From Natrinema sp046097095 (GTDB lineage: Archaea; Halobacteriota; Halobacteria; Halobacteriales; Natrialbaceae): DNA of 64,000 nucleotides. Under the pieces are notes generated by a model. The model did no database searches. It was not told where the DNA came from and saw nothing but the letters and a program-made list of their open reading frames with translations. Below, in pieces: positions 44,143 to 53,162 of the stretch. The stretch lies in contig NZ_CP175698.1 of assembly GCF_046097095.1 (NCBI RefSeq), positions 1,674,001-1,738,000 on the forward strand. The letters run 5' to 3'. The position numbers and the translations under genes are program-made. The first letter of the stretch is position 1. Every line of letters begins with the position of its first letter.

Positions 44143-44388
44143 ATGCCCGCATTCGGGATTATCACCCCGATTTACCTCGGTATCCAAGCGTTCATCGCAC
44201 GTCTCGTATATCACGAGGCCGCCACTCACAACCGCCGCTCGCCGCTCGTTGTAGCCGGTAGCGTATTCGTTTGCAGTATCGGTGCTGTATTTATCGTGAA
44301 CAGCGTTTTACTTGTTCTACTCGTCCAAGCGCTGGCTATCGCGATGTATCGTATTGGCGTATCTAGAAACAAGCCGATCACTCCATAA
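44143..44388 (+). CDS. Small membrane protein, function unknown
   Basis: An 81-residue protein with two likely membrane helices (IITPIYLGIQAFIARLVY weakly, and VVAGSVFVCSIGAVFIVNSVLLVLLV strongly, the latter at about 35-67). Codon use and GC are lower than in its neighbours, which may reflect transfer or relaxed selection. Divergent from the universal-stress gene, sharing an AT-rich 105-bp gap (AATATATG, TAAAATAT). Family not recognised. Confidence 0.6.
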   Translation: MPAFGIITPIYLGIQAFIARLVYHEAATHNRRSPLVVAGSVFVCSIGAVFIVNSVLLVLLVQALAIAMYRIGVSRNKPITP

Positions 44389-44511
44389 GAACCGAACACG
44401 TCCCGATGTGGCCGAGAGTCGAACCGTTCTTCCTCGGTATCGACCGCTCGAGAGAGCGACCCGAGCCCTCGAGACGACAGTTTAAACCACGGGACGCGCC
44501 AAGGACGGGCA

Positions 44512-46878
44512 ATGAATATCGAGGAGCTGTCGGGGCTCCCGCCCGGTGCGACCCGGCACTTCCGGGAGGAGGGCATCGAGGAGCTCTACCCGCCCCAGGC
44601 GGAGGCGGTCGAGGCCGGCGCGACCGACGGCGAGAGCCTCGTCGCCGCTGTCCCGACCGCCAGCGGGAAGACCATGATCGCCGCGTGCTCGATGCTGTCG
44701 GCGATCGAACGCGGCGGGAAGGCGCTGTACATCGTTCCCCTGCGAGCGCTCGCCAGCGAAAAGAAAGAAGAGTTCGAGGCCTACGAGGAGTTCGGCGTCA
44801 CGGTCGGCGTGACGACGGGCAACTACGAGAGCACCAGCGACTGGCTTGCGACGAAAGACATCATCGTCGCGACCAGCGAGAAGGTCGACTCGCTCGTGCG
44901 AAACGGCGCGGACTGGCTCTCGGAGTTGACCTGCGTCGTCAGCGACGAGGTCCACCTCATCGACGACCGACACCGGGGGCCGACGCTCGAGGTGACGCTG
45001 GCCAAGCTCCGCAAGCTCAACCCGCGGATGCAACTCGTCGCGCTCTCGGCGACGGTCGGCAACGCCGACGAAATCGCCGACTGGCTCGACGCCGCGCTGG
45101 TCGACACCGACTGGCGGCCGATCGACCTGCAGATGGGCGTCCACTACGGTAATGCCCTGAACTTCGACGACGGCTCGACGCGGGAGGTGCCCGTGCAAGG
45201 AAGCGAGAAGCAGGAGGCCGCCCTCGTCCGCGATATCTTACAGGAGGAGGGCTCCTCGCTCGTGTTCGTCAACTCCCGGCGCAACGCCGAGGCCGCCGCG
45301 GGTCGGCTCGGGGAGGTCTCGAACACCGAACTGACCGCCGAGGAACGGACCGAACTCGCGGACCTGGCCGACGAGATCCGCGACGACAGCGACACCGAGA
45401 CGAGCAACGATCTGGCTGACTGCGTCGAGCGCGGCGCGGCCTTCCACCACGCCGGCCTCTCGAGCACCCAGCGAAGCCTCGTCGAGGACGCCTTCCGCGA
45501 CCGGCTGCTGAAGGTGATTTCGGCGACGCCGACGCTCGCGGCCGGCGTCAACACGCCCGCTCGCCGCGTGATCGTCCGCGACTGGCGGCGCTTCGACCCC
45601 AGCGCCGGCGGGATGGCTCCCCTGGACGTACTCGAGGTCCACCAGATGATGGGCCGGGCAGGCCGTCCCGGCCGCGACCCCTACGGCGAGGCCGTCTTGC
45701 TCGCGAAGAGCCACGACGAGAGCGAGGAGCTGTTCGACCGCTACATCTGGGCAGATCCCGAACCCGTCCGCTCGAAGCTGGCGGCCGAGCCCGCCCTCCG
45801 GACGCACGTGCTCGCGACAATCGCCTCCGGCTTCGCTCGCACGCGAGAGGGACTCCTCGAGTTCCTTGAGGCCACCCTCTATGCGAGCCAGTCGACCGAG
45901 CCCGGCCGCCTCGAGACGGTGACCGATACGGTCTTGCAGTATCTCGAGTCGAACGACTTCATTGTCCGCGACAGCGGCGAAAGTAACGACGCTGACGGAG
46001 CCGACGGCGGCGCGTTCACCTCGGCAGCGGATCTCGCCGACAGCGGCGGCCGCGACGAAGAACTCGAGGCCACGAGCCTCGGTCACACCGTCTCGCGGCT
46101 CTACCTCGATCCGATGAGCGCCGCTGAGATCGTCCACGGCCTCGAGGACGCCGACGAGCGCCCGACCGCGCTCGGACTCTACCAACTGGTCTCGCGGACG
46201 CCGGACATGTACGAGCTCTACTTGCGCTCGGGCGAGGACGAGAAATTCGGCGAGCTCTACTACGAACGCGAGGCCGAACTGCTCGGCGACGCGCCCAGCG
46301 AGTTCGAGGAGGACCGCTTCGAGGACTGGCTCTCGGCGCTCAAGACCGGCAAGCTACTCGAGGACTGGGCCGAGGAAACGGACGAAGAGCAGCTCACGGA
46401 CCGGTACAAGATCGGCCCGGGCGATCTACGGGGGAAGGTCGACACCGCCGAGTGGCTGCTCGGCGCGGCCGAGTCGCTGGCCGCCGAGATCGACAGCGAG
46501 TGGACCGTCGCGGTCCGAGAGGCTCGTGCCCGCGTCGAACACGGCGTCGGCGAGGAGCTGCTCGAGCTCGTCTCGGTCGGCGGCGTCGGTCGCAAGCGCG
46601 CCCGGCGGCTCCACGACGCGGGGGTCGAGGTGCCCGCCGACCTGCGAAGCGCGGACAAGAGCGTCGTCCTCGGCGCGCTCAAAGGAGAGAAAACCGCCGA
46701 GACCATCCTCGAGAACGCCGGGCGCGAGGACCCGTCGATGGACGGCGTCGAGGCGAAATCGCCGGGGGCTGGCGACGGTGGAGCGACGGCGGCTTCGAGC
46801 GACCGTTCTGACGCGAACGATCCGACGGCGACAGAAACAGACGCCGAGGAGAGCCAATCTCGGCTGGGTGATTTCTGA
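44512..46878 (+). CDS. hel308: Hel308 DNA helicase
   Basis: Ski2-like superfamily-2 3'-5' helicase of 788 residues that unwinds lagging strands at blocked forks. Q-motif LYPPQAEAVEAG near 25, Walker A PTASGKT near 46, DEVH box (VSDEVHLIDDRHRG) near 145, motif III LSATVGN, motif VI QMMGRAGRPG near 378. An insertion of acidic and Ser/Asp-rich character occurs near 490-520. The C-terminal ratchet and HhH region (VSVGGVGRKRARRLHDAGV) is near 690, and the protein ends in an RLGDF-like tail similar to PCNA- or RPA-interacting tails. Overlaps the next gene (TGATG). Confidence 0.96.
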   Translation: MNIEELSGLPPGATRHFREEGIEELYPPQAEAVEAGATDGESLVAAVPTASGKTMIAACSMLSAIERGGKALYIVPLRALASEKKEEFEAYEEFGVTVGVTTGNYESTSDWLATKDIIVATSEKVDSLVRNGADWLSELTCVVSDEVHLIDDRHRGPTLEVTLAKLRKLNPRMQLVALSATVGNADEIADWLDAALVDTDWRPIDLQMGVHYGNALNFDDGSTREVPVQGSEKQEAALVRDILQEEGSSLVFVNSRRNAEAAAGRLGEVSNTELTAEERTELADLADEIRDDSDTETSNDLADCVERGAAFHHAGLSSTQRSLVEDAFRDRLLKVISATPTLAAGVNTPARRVIVRDWRRFDPSAGGMAPLDVLEVHQMMGRAGRPGRDPYGEAVLLAKSHDESEELFDRYIWADPEPVRSKLAAEPALRTHVLATIASGFARTREGLLEFLEATLYASQSTEPGRLETVTDTVLQYLESNDFIVRDSGESNDADGADGGAFTSAADLADSGGRDEELEATSLGHTVSRLYLDPMSAAEIVHGLEDADERPTALGLYQLVSRTPDMYELYLRSGEDEKFGELYYEREAELLGDAPSEFEEDRFEDWLSALKTGKLLEDWAEETDEEQLTDRYKIGPGDLRGKVDTAEWLLGAAESLAAEIDSEWTVAVREARARVEHGVGEELLELVSVGGVGRKRARRLHDAGVEVPADLRSADKSVVLGALKGEKTAETILENAGREDPSMDGVEAKSPGAGDGGATAASSDRSDANDPTATETDAEESQSRLGDF

Positions 46879-47387
46879 TGGAGGTACTTGAGTGTCGACT
46901 CGCGATCGACGATCTGGACGCGTTCGTGGCCGACCTCGGCAAAATCGGCGACCGCCACGAAGTGACGATACAGGCCGTCGACGCCCGCTACGTCGCCGAT
47001 CGTCCCCACCTCGAGCGGGCCGTCGAACTCGCAGATCGCGCCATCGAGCACGGCGAGAACGTCGCCCGGGACCGCGCCGTCGAGATCCTGCTGTACGCCG
47101 CCGGCCGCCGGCAGATCGACCGCGCGCTCGAGATGGGTGTCGGGGAAGGCGAGAATCGGGCCGCGATCCTCATTGACGGCGGAGCGAGCGGCGGTGACGA
47201 AGCGACCGCGATCGAGGACCTCGAAGAACTGGGCGCGTTCCTAGAGCGAACATCGACGCTCGCCGACTCCGATGCCGAAACGCTGTGCGAGTTCTTCGAG
47301 ATTACCGACGCCGAGCGCGGGGCGACCGACGCCTCGCTGTCGGCGCTCGTCCGCGAGCGGGTCGCCCTGCTCGAGGTCGAGAAGTAG
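46878..47387 (+). CDS. cgi121: KEOPS complex subunit Cgi121
   Basis: A 169-residue subunit of KEOPS, which makes N6-threonylcarbamoyladenosine at position 37 of ANN-decoding tRNAs; Cgi121 contacts the tRNA 3' end. Matching segments are VDARYVADRPHLERAVELADRA, ARDRAVEILLYAAGRRQIDRAL and GVGEGENRAAILI. The start codon overlaps the hel308 stop by one base. The hel308-cgi121 pairing recurs in haloarchaea. The other KEOPS subunits are not in this window. Confidence 0.88.
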   Translation: MEVLECRLAIDDLDAFVADLGKIGDRHEVTIQAVDARYVADRPHLERAVELADRAIEHGENVARDRAVEILLYAAGRRQIDRALEMGVGEGENRAAILIDGGASGGDEATAIEDLEELGAFLERTSTLADSDAETLCEFFEITDAERGATDASLSALVRERVALLEVEK

Positions 47388-47405
47388 CCCGCGGATCGAC
47401 CGCCA

Positions 47406-48218
47406 TCAGTCGTCGGCCGGCTTCTCGAGTCGTCCCTCCTTCGCCTCCCGAAGTCCGTCGCAGATCCCGCCCTGACTCGACATGTTGACTTTAGCAAGTC
47501 GGCCGCGCTGGTGGACGAGGTCGAACGAGTCGGGATCGATCGGCTCGCCTTCGGGCGTCCGGAAGAGTCGATCGGCCGGGTCGGAGACGCGGTCGGTCTC
47601 GCGGGCCTTCTCGAGATAGCGCTCGATCGGGGCCGCCGGAACGGCGACGGCGAACGCGCGATCGCGGACGTAGACGGCGACGGTCTCGTCCGTGCCGTCG
47701 GCCGAGTCGTCCGTTATGCCAGCGTCGAGCCCCTCGAGATCGCGACGCCGGAGAGCGACGATCGTCTTCGGATCCAAACCAGACCCGAGCAGCGCCTCGA
47801 CCGCGTCGTACTGACGGGCCACTCGGGCCTTCTCGTCGAGTTCGGCGCGGACCGCGGCGACGTCACCGTCGGCGTCGGGAAACGCCTCGGCGAACGAGAG
47901 GTGGTCGTTGACGCCGCGGTTGATCTCCGTCTCGTGCATGTGCTCGGTGAGCGTGATCCGGACGGTCTCGACGGTCGGCAGGGACTCGATCTCGTCGCGA
48001 GCGTCGACGGCCATCATCCAGGCAAAGGCCGGCGAGCACCACGCCGTCGGGAGCGTGAACTCGACCGCGACGCGGGCACCGTCGATTTCGATCCGATCGA
48101 CGTACTCGAGGGCGACGATCGAGCGGTCGAGTTCCGGATCCGTGACCCGGTCCAGTCGGTCGCGGACGGCCGCCCGAGTGAGCGCGGACGTCGAGCCGTC
48201 GGGTTCGGTCCCGGTCAT
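47406..48218 (-). CDS. MIP18/DUF59 Fe-S assembly-like protein with C-terminal extension
   Basis: A 270-residue protein. The N-terminal DUF59 (MIP18/PaaD-like) domain is at about 12-100 (RDRLDRVTDPELDRSIVALEYVD, FTLPTAWCSPAFAWMMAVDARDEI); the Cys in AWCSPAF takes the usual metal-site position. The remaining about 170 residues, with a second Cys in SQGGICDG near the end, are not recognised. Its start overlaps the amidohydrolase stop (TAATG), so it is the second gene of that operon. Similar proteins accompany bacterial binuclear-iron alkane monooxygenases. Confidence 0.82.
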   Translation of the reverse strand: MTGTEPDGSTSALTRAAVRDRLDRVTDPELDRSIVALEYVDRIEIDGARVAVEFTLPTAWCSPAFAWMMAVDARDEIESLPTVETVRITLTEHMHETEINRGVNDHLSFAEAFPDADGDVAAVRAELDEKARVARQYDAVEALLGSGLDPKTIVALRRRDLEGLDAGITDDSADGTDETVAVYVRDRAFAVAVPAAPIERYLEKARETDRVSDPADRLFRTPEGEPIDPDSFDLVHQRGRLAKVNMSSQGGICDGLREAKEGRLEKPADD

Positions 48219-49282
48219 TAGTCGTCGGCCGCCGCGGGTTCCTCGCTGGCGTAGTGGTCACCGAGACCGAACTCCCGGCTGATCTCGTCGTCCTGGAACT
48301 CTCGGCGTTTCTCCTCGATGTCGATGTCGTAAAGTTCGGCGGCGTTCTCGCCCATCACCTTCTTTTTCGTCTCTGTGTCCCACTCGACGCCGTACTCCAC
48401 GCGGTGTTCCTGCGTGAGTTCGGCCTCGAGGACTTCCTCGACGAGCCAGTCGGGGTTCCACAGCGCATAGTCCGAGCCGAACAGGATGCGGTCCTCGCCG
48501 AGCCACCAGAGGAGTTCGGACATGATCTCGGAGAATTTGCCCGGTCGGTTCTGGGCGAACGGCGCGGCGACGGCCAGTCCGCCGTAGACGTTGTTCTCCT
48601 GGGCGGCGATCCAGCAGAAGTCGTCCAGCCGCGGCAGACCGACGTGTTCGACGATGAAATTGAGTTCGGGGAACGACGAGGCCGCGTCGTCGACGTCGGC
48701 GACGTCGAAGGCGTCGCGATTCAGCGGCCGAATGGTCGGGCCCTTGTGAGCGTGGATGTTGTCGATGCCGAGTTCGGCGCACTTCTCGAGGTACTCGAAG
48801 GCGTCCTCGTCGTCGAGACGCCACCCCTTCGAGTCACCGCGCCACTCGGCGGTGTAGAGCTTGACCCCCGGAATTTCGTATTTCTCGTGGAGGTCCTCGA
48901 GGTACTCGAGGCCCGCCTCCCCGTCGCGGGGGTCGAAGGAGCCGTTGAGGACGAATCGCTCCGGATACTCGGTTGCGAGTTCGGCGTTCTGCTCGGTGGT
49001 GTTGAATCCCTCGACGTAGAAGTCAGAGAGGTACGTCGGCTGGAAGATCGCCATATCCGCGGCCGCGTTTCCGAACAGGTCCTCGACCATCCGGTCGGGA
49101 CCGTACTTCCGGTACTCCTCGATGCTCCACTGGCGGTCCTCCGGCGTGAACGTCGTGTGATAGTCGTAGAAACACTGGATGAACTCCTCGCCGCCGTCGT
49201 GGTCGATGTTCTCCGCCGTGGCGTCCCACAGGTGCACGTGCCCGTCGATGACGAAGATTTCAGCTCCGTTGTGCTGGTACAT
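48218..49282 (-). CDS. Amidohydrolase-2 family TIM-barrel protein
   Basis: A 354-residue metal-dependent hydrolase or decarboxylase. Metal ligands visible: DGHVHLWD near 14-20 (HxH), HAHKGPT near 178, IVEHVGLPRLDDFCW near 212 and LFGSDYALWNPDWLVEE near 272 (acidic ligand). The substrate is unknown; the clade includes the amidohydrolases encoded beside propane/acetone monooxygenases. First gene of a two-gene leftward operon with the DUF59 protein and divergent from the zinc alcohol dehydrogenase. Confidence 0.87.
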   Translation of the reverse strand: MYQHNGAEIFVIDGHVHLWDATAENIDHDGGEEFIQCFYDYHTTFTPEDRQWSIEEYRKYGPDRMVEDLFGNAAADMAIFQPTYLSDFYVEGFNTTEQNAELATEYPERFVLNGSFDPRDGEAGLEYLEDLHEKYEIPGVKLYTAEWRGDSKGWRLDDEDAFEYLEKCAELGIDNIHAHKGPTIRPLNRDAFDVADVDDAASSFPELNFIVEHVGLPRLDDFCWIAAQENNVYGGLAVAAPFAQNRPGKFSEIMSELLWWLGEDRILFGSDYALWNPDWLVEEVLEAELTQEHRVEYGVEWDTETKKKVMGENAAELYDIDIEEKRREFQDDEISREFGLGDHYASEEPAAADD

Positions 49283-49468
49283 CGCACACTGAAGATCGTT
49301 ACCACACTACATTACTCTTTTTCAGACACGACTGAGTTACGCTCCGACATCACTGTTACCCGCCTAAATGAGGATTCTCTGGTATCGACAGCAACAATCG
49401 AACAGTCGTACGAAGCGATACGGGCGGTGAACGTTATCACCGATGACGGTGAATTGTGAGCCAGTCTC
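49283..49468. promoter_or_regulatory. Divergent promoter region with inverted repeat
   Basis: A 186-bp gap serving the amidohydrolase operon (left) and the dehydrogenase (right). The inverted repeat TCACCG-ATGA-CGGTGA at 49437-49452 ends 17 nt before the dehydrogenase ATG and could be an operator. The left part is AT-rich (ACTCTTTTTCAG). No regulator gene is adjacent. Confidence 0.5.
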
Positions 49469-50512
49469 ATGCAAGCAGCCAGGCTCCACGAGTACACCGA
49501 CGACATGAGCGATGCATTGCAGATCGACGAGGTTGACCGACCCGATATCGAGCGGTCCGACGGCGTTCTAGTCGCGGTCGAGGGCGCGGGCTGGTGTCAG
49601 ACAGACAACCACATCATCGAGGGAATGTGGGCCGACTACGCGCCCCAGGACCTGCCGATGACCCTCGGTCACGAGAACGCCGGCGTCGTCGCCGAGACCG
49701 GCGACGAGGTGACGCTGGTCGAGGAGGGCGATCCCGTAATCTGCCATCCCGTCCAGACCTGCGGTATCTGTCGCCCCTGTCGACTCGGCGAGGATATGTA
49801 CTGCGAGAACAGCGCGTTCAACGGCCTCACGACCGACGGCGGCTTCGCCGAGTACCTGCAGACCAACGAGCGCGCGGTAATTCCCCTCCCCGACGGCGTC
49901 GACCCGACCGATATCGCACCGCACGCCGACGCTGGAATCACGGCCTACCACGCCGTGAAGAAGGCGGTCGACGAACTGCACCCCGGCGATACCAGCGTTA
50001 TCATCGGCGTCGGCGGCCTCGGCCACATCGGCCTCCAGTGTCTCGAGGCGATGAGCGCCGCCGACATCGTCGCCGTCGACATCAAAGACGAGGCGCTCGA
50101 GTTGGCCGAAGACCTGGGGGCGCGACACACTGTCAACTCCGCCGAGGAGGACCTCGCCGACGTGATCGCGGACCTGACCGACAACGAGGGGGCTCAGCAG
50201 GTGATCGACTTCGTCGGCGGCGACGAGACGACCGGGATGGCCCCCGATATCGTCGCCGCCGGCGGCGACCACCACGTTGTCGGCTACGGCGGTCACGTCC
50301 ACCAGCCGAGTCAGGCCCTGGTCAACGGCGAGTTCTCCTACCGCGGGACGCTGGTCGGCAAGTACGCCGAACTTCAGGAACTGGTCGCGCTCGTCGAACG
50401 CGGCGCGGTCGAACTCCGCACCGAGCGCCACGACCTGAGCGAGATCAACACGGTCGCGGAGCGACTCGAGCACAACGAAATCGAGGGGCGAGCGGTCGTC
50501 CAGCCGCCCTGA
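49469..50512 (+). CDS. Zinc-dependent NAD(P) alcohol dehydrogenase
   Basis: A 347-residue medium-chain dehydrogenase. Catalytic zinc Cys in GWCQTDNH near 37 and His in TLGHENAGVV near 62; structural zinc cysteines in CGICRPCRLGEDMYC near 92-106; Rossmann motif IGVGGLGHIGLQ near 175. All residues expected for an active enzyme are present. Divergent from the amidohydrolase/DUF59 operon, a grouping that in bacteria serves oxidation of short-chain alkanes or ketones, in which this enzyme would oxidise the secondary alcohol. The actual substrate is unknown. Confidence 0.92.
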   Translation: MQAARLHEYTDDMSDALQIDEVDRPDIERSDGVLVAVEGAGWCQTDNHIIEGMWADYAPQDLPMTLGHENAGVVAETGDEVTLVEEGDPVICHPVQTCGICRPCRLGEDMYCENSAFNGLTTDGGFAEYLQTNERAVIPLPDGVDPTDIAPHADAGITAYHAVKKAVDELHPGDTSVIIGVGGLGHIGLQCLEAMSAADIVAVDIKDEALELAEDLGARHTVNSAEEDLADVIADLTDNEGAQQVIDFVGGDETTGMAPDIVAAGGDHHVVGYGGHVHQPSQALVNGEFSYRGTLVGKYAELQELVALVERGAVELRTERHDLSEINTVAERLEHNEIEGRAVVQPP

Positions 50513-50659
50513 CGGAGGGGGCACCGCGTCTCGGGTGAACGGATCGGTCGAAAAACGGGGCGTTTCGCGTCCGGCCAGTCCGCAGCGGTCGGGACGTCGA
50601 CGAGACACGGCACTCGGAATTGGCGCTACGCTCTTGTGTGACCGCGTGATACGCCCGAT

Positions 50660-52027
50660 ATGGCCACGCTCGAGGACCCCATCGAAATCGGCGGCGTGAC
50701 GGTCCCCAACCGACTCTACCGCGCGCCGCTGCTCGAGTGTGCGGGCAACGGCCCCGACGCGGTCGACGCGCTGATCGACGATCTCGAACCCGCCGCAGAA
50801 TCGGGCGTCGGGCTGCTCTGCCAGGGCGCGACCATCGTCCGCGGGGAGGGCGGCTGTGCCGCGCCGGGGATGACCCGGATCCACGACCCCGACTTCGTCG
50901 AGCGCCTGTCGCGGCTGACCGACCGGATCCACGACCACGGAAGCCGTATTTTCATTCAGCTTGAGCACGGCGGGCTCCGGAGCATGGAGACCTGGCACGC
51001 CGAGTACCGGGAAGCGCATCCGGACCTCGAGCAACTCGCCGTCTCGCGCCCGCCGTGGCAGTTACGACTGCTCGACCGGCTGGGGTTTCTCGCGTACGAC
51101 CCGCACGTCCTCTCGACCGACGAGGTGTACGACCTCGCGGCTGACTTCGGCCGTGCGGCGGCGAACGCAGTCGCGGCGGGCTACGACGGGATCCACCTCG
51201 CCGGAGCCAACATGGGGATCGTCCAGCAGTTTCTCTCGCCCTTCTACAACCGTCGCGACGACGAGTTCGGCGGCTCGCCCGAGGCCCGTCTCAAGTTCCT
51301 CGCGGTCGTCCACGACGAGATCCGTGAGCGGGCGGGGGACGTACCGATCATGACCAAGGTGCCGGCCGAGACGCCGGCACCGCCGTCGCCGATCGTCCGC
51401 CGAAAGCTCTCACTCGAGGACGGGATCGAGATCGCCTGCCGGCTCGAGAAAATCGGCTACGACGCGGTCGTCCCCGTACAGACGTCGGTCGCGTGGGATA
51501 TGAGCATCGTCCGCGGGGAGTATCCGGCTCGAGCGTGGGAGAACGACGCGCTCCGCGAGGGGTACGACGCGGCCTTCGGCGGAGCGGCTCGCAGGCAGGT
51601 CGTCGCGCTAGCGAATCGGCTCCAGTCGTTCCAGTACGATTTCGAGCCCGCGTGGAACGAGGATGTCTGCCGGCGGGTTCGCGAACGGGTGTCGATTCCC
51701 GTCCTCGCGGAGGGCGGCATTCGCGAGCGGGCACAGATGGATCGATTGCTCGGCTCGAGCGAGAAGGGCACGAACGGTGTCGGCGAGCGGAAGCCGGCCT
51801 GCGACATGGTCGGTATGGCCCGCCCCTTCTACGCCGAGCCGCGGCTCGGGGCGCGGCTGCTCGAGCGCAACTCGCAGACAGCGAATCCGCGCGTCGTCTG
51901 CGAGAGTTGCAACAACTGCACGGTGCCACAAGTGACGGGTGCGCCGGGGATCTGTCGTACTCCGGCTGTGCTTCGAAAACGAGGCGAACTCGAGCGAGAA
52001 GGGGCCTACGAACGCCTCAAACCGTAA
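50660..52027 (+). CDS. Old-yellow-enzyme type NADH:flavin oxidoreductase
   Basis: A 455-residue FMN TIM-barrel oxidoreductase. N-terminal IGGVTVPNRLYRAPL, QLEHGG near 104 and FYNRRDDEFGGSPEARLKFL near 200 (the OYE signature) are present. The C-terminal part has CESCNNCTVPQVTGAPGIC (near 415), a Cys cluster like the 4Fe-4S site of 2,4-dienoyl-CoA and trimethylamine dehydrogenase relatives, but the FAD/NAD domain that normally follows is absent. Its electron donor must therefore be separate. A short insertion occurs near 370. It follows the alcohol dehydrogenase after 147 nt on the same strand. Confidence 0.88.
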   Translation: MATLEDPIEIGGVTVPNRLYRAPLLECAGNGPDAVDALIDDLEPAAESGVGLLCQGATIVRGEGGCAAPGMTRIHDPDFVERLSRLTDRIHDHGSRIFIQLEHGGLRSMETWHAEYREAHPDLEQLAVSRPPWQLRLLDRLGFLAYDPHVLSTDEVYDLAADFGRAAANAVAAGYDGIHLAGANMGIVQQFLSPFYNRRDDEFGGSPEARLKFLAVVHDEIRERAGDVPIMTKVPAETPAPPSPIVRRKLSLEDGIEIACRLEKIGYDAVVPVQTSVAWDMSIVRGEYPARAWENDALREGYDAAFGGAARRQVVALANRLQSFQYDFEPAWNEDVCRRVRERVSIPVLAEGGIRERAQMDRLLGSSEKGTNGVGERKPACDMVGMARPFYAEPRLGARLLERNSQTANPRVVCESCNNCTVPQVTGAPGICRTPAVLRKRGELEREGAYERLKP

Positions 52028-52036
52028 CGGGCTGGC

Positions 52037-52738
52037 TCAGGCCGTGACGGTGGTGCTGGTCAGTTCCTCGAGTGTCCCCTTGACCGTGTAGTCGGGAGCC
52101 TCGACGCGGAACTGCGAGTCGGTCGAGCCTGCGTAGTGGAGTTGCAGGGTGTAGGAGCCGTCGTCAGCGATCGGCGCGGCTTCGCGGCGAGCCACACCGA
52201 CTTGCTTGAGCATGACCATCTCGCCAGCATAGGTGGCGTTGGACTGGCCCTGAATGGTGTAGGTCGATCTGTTCGCCGAAACGTTCGATCCCTCGACCGG
52301 GTACCCGTTGTTGATCCATCCGTCGAGTCCTTCATCGATGGCGTATACGTGTTGGTATCCCGAGTTGATCAACGACGCGGCACGCAGCGACGAGAGGTGA
52401 TGCGGGCAGCGACAGTAGGTGACGATCCGCGTATCGGTCGACCACTCCTCGACCGGATCGTTCTCCGTTCCGTCTGGCGCGGGCGAGAAGACGGCACCCG
52501 CAATGTGAGTTGCATCGTACTGGGCGCGGCCGCGCGCGTCGGCGAATTTCGCTTCGTCGTTTTTGTACCACTCGTACACGTCGTCGACCGGTGCCAGCGG
52601 TACTTCGGTTCCATCAGGAGTTGTTTTCGTCTTATAGTCGAATTTGTTCGCTGCGGTCGAACCGTTACCACCGAGACAGCCGGCAATCCCGCCGAGCCCC
52701 GCCGCCCCCCCGACAGCGAGGAACGTCCGTCGATTCAT
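52037..52738 (-). CDS. Tat lipoprotein with rhodanese domain
   Basis: A 233-residue exported lipoprotein: RR signal NRRTFLAVGGAAGLGG and lipobox IAGC with C21. A rhodanese-like domain spans about 48-140 with the active-site cysteine C109 (VTYCRCPHHLSSLRA); the neighbouring C111 could form a disulfide. A beta-rich C-terminal domain (about 150-233) is unassigned. Rhodaneses transfer sulfane sulfur or act as redox proteins. Convergent with the ene-reductase gene (9 nt gap). Confidence 0.85.
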   Translation of the reverse strand: MNRRTFLAVGGAAGLGGIAGCLGGNGSTAANKFDYKTKTTPDGTEVPLAPVDDVYEWYKNDEAKFADARGRAQYDATHIAGAVFSPAPDGTENDPVEEWSTDTRIVTYCRCPHHLSSLRAASLINSGYQHVYAIDEGLDGWINNGYPVEGSNVSANRSTYTIQGQSNATYAGEMVMLKQVGVARREAAPIADDGSYTLQLHYAGSTDSQFRVEAPDYTVKGTLEELTSTTVTA

Positions 52739-52867
52739 ACTCGATATCTAACGACGGCGATGAAATATGGCTTCTGGTGACGCCACAGTTACCGCCGGAC
52801 CCCTTCGTTTCGACTGGAAATCGCAGGGCGTAGTCGGGGAGGTACTCGAGTCGAAACAGCAGAGAAG

Positions 52868-52940
52868 TAGTCCATCCTGGATTCGAACCAGGGTCGAAGC
52901 CCCCAGAAGGCTTCAGGATTGGCCACTACCCCAATGGACT
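52868..52940 (-). tRNA. tRNA-Gln (anticodon CTG)
   Basis: The minus strand folds as a 73-nt tRNA: acceptor arms AGTCCAT (5', ending at 52940) and ATGGACT with discriminator A at 52868; anticodon stem AAGCC/GGCTT with loop TTCTGGG (anticodon CTG, reading CAG); T arm CCTGG-TTCGAAT-CCAGG. CCA is not encoded. No intron is visible. Confidence 0.93.
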
Positions 52941-53162
52941 GATATGTCTCCGTCGGTCTCCGTTTCCGACGGCGTAGTACACCATAGTTGGGTTCCGTAT
53001 TAGAGTGTTACGAACTCGGTTGCAATCCGTGCCCGAGAAGCGAATGCGGTACCGAACCGAATAGGCCCGTAGGGGTGATATCATCTTCGACGATGGTTGC
53101 GGAGAGAATCCCCTCGAGCGCGAACCGATACCCCTTTTCCCCTTTCGCGTCCATCCCCGGGT

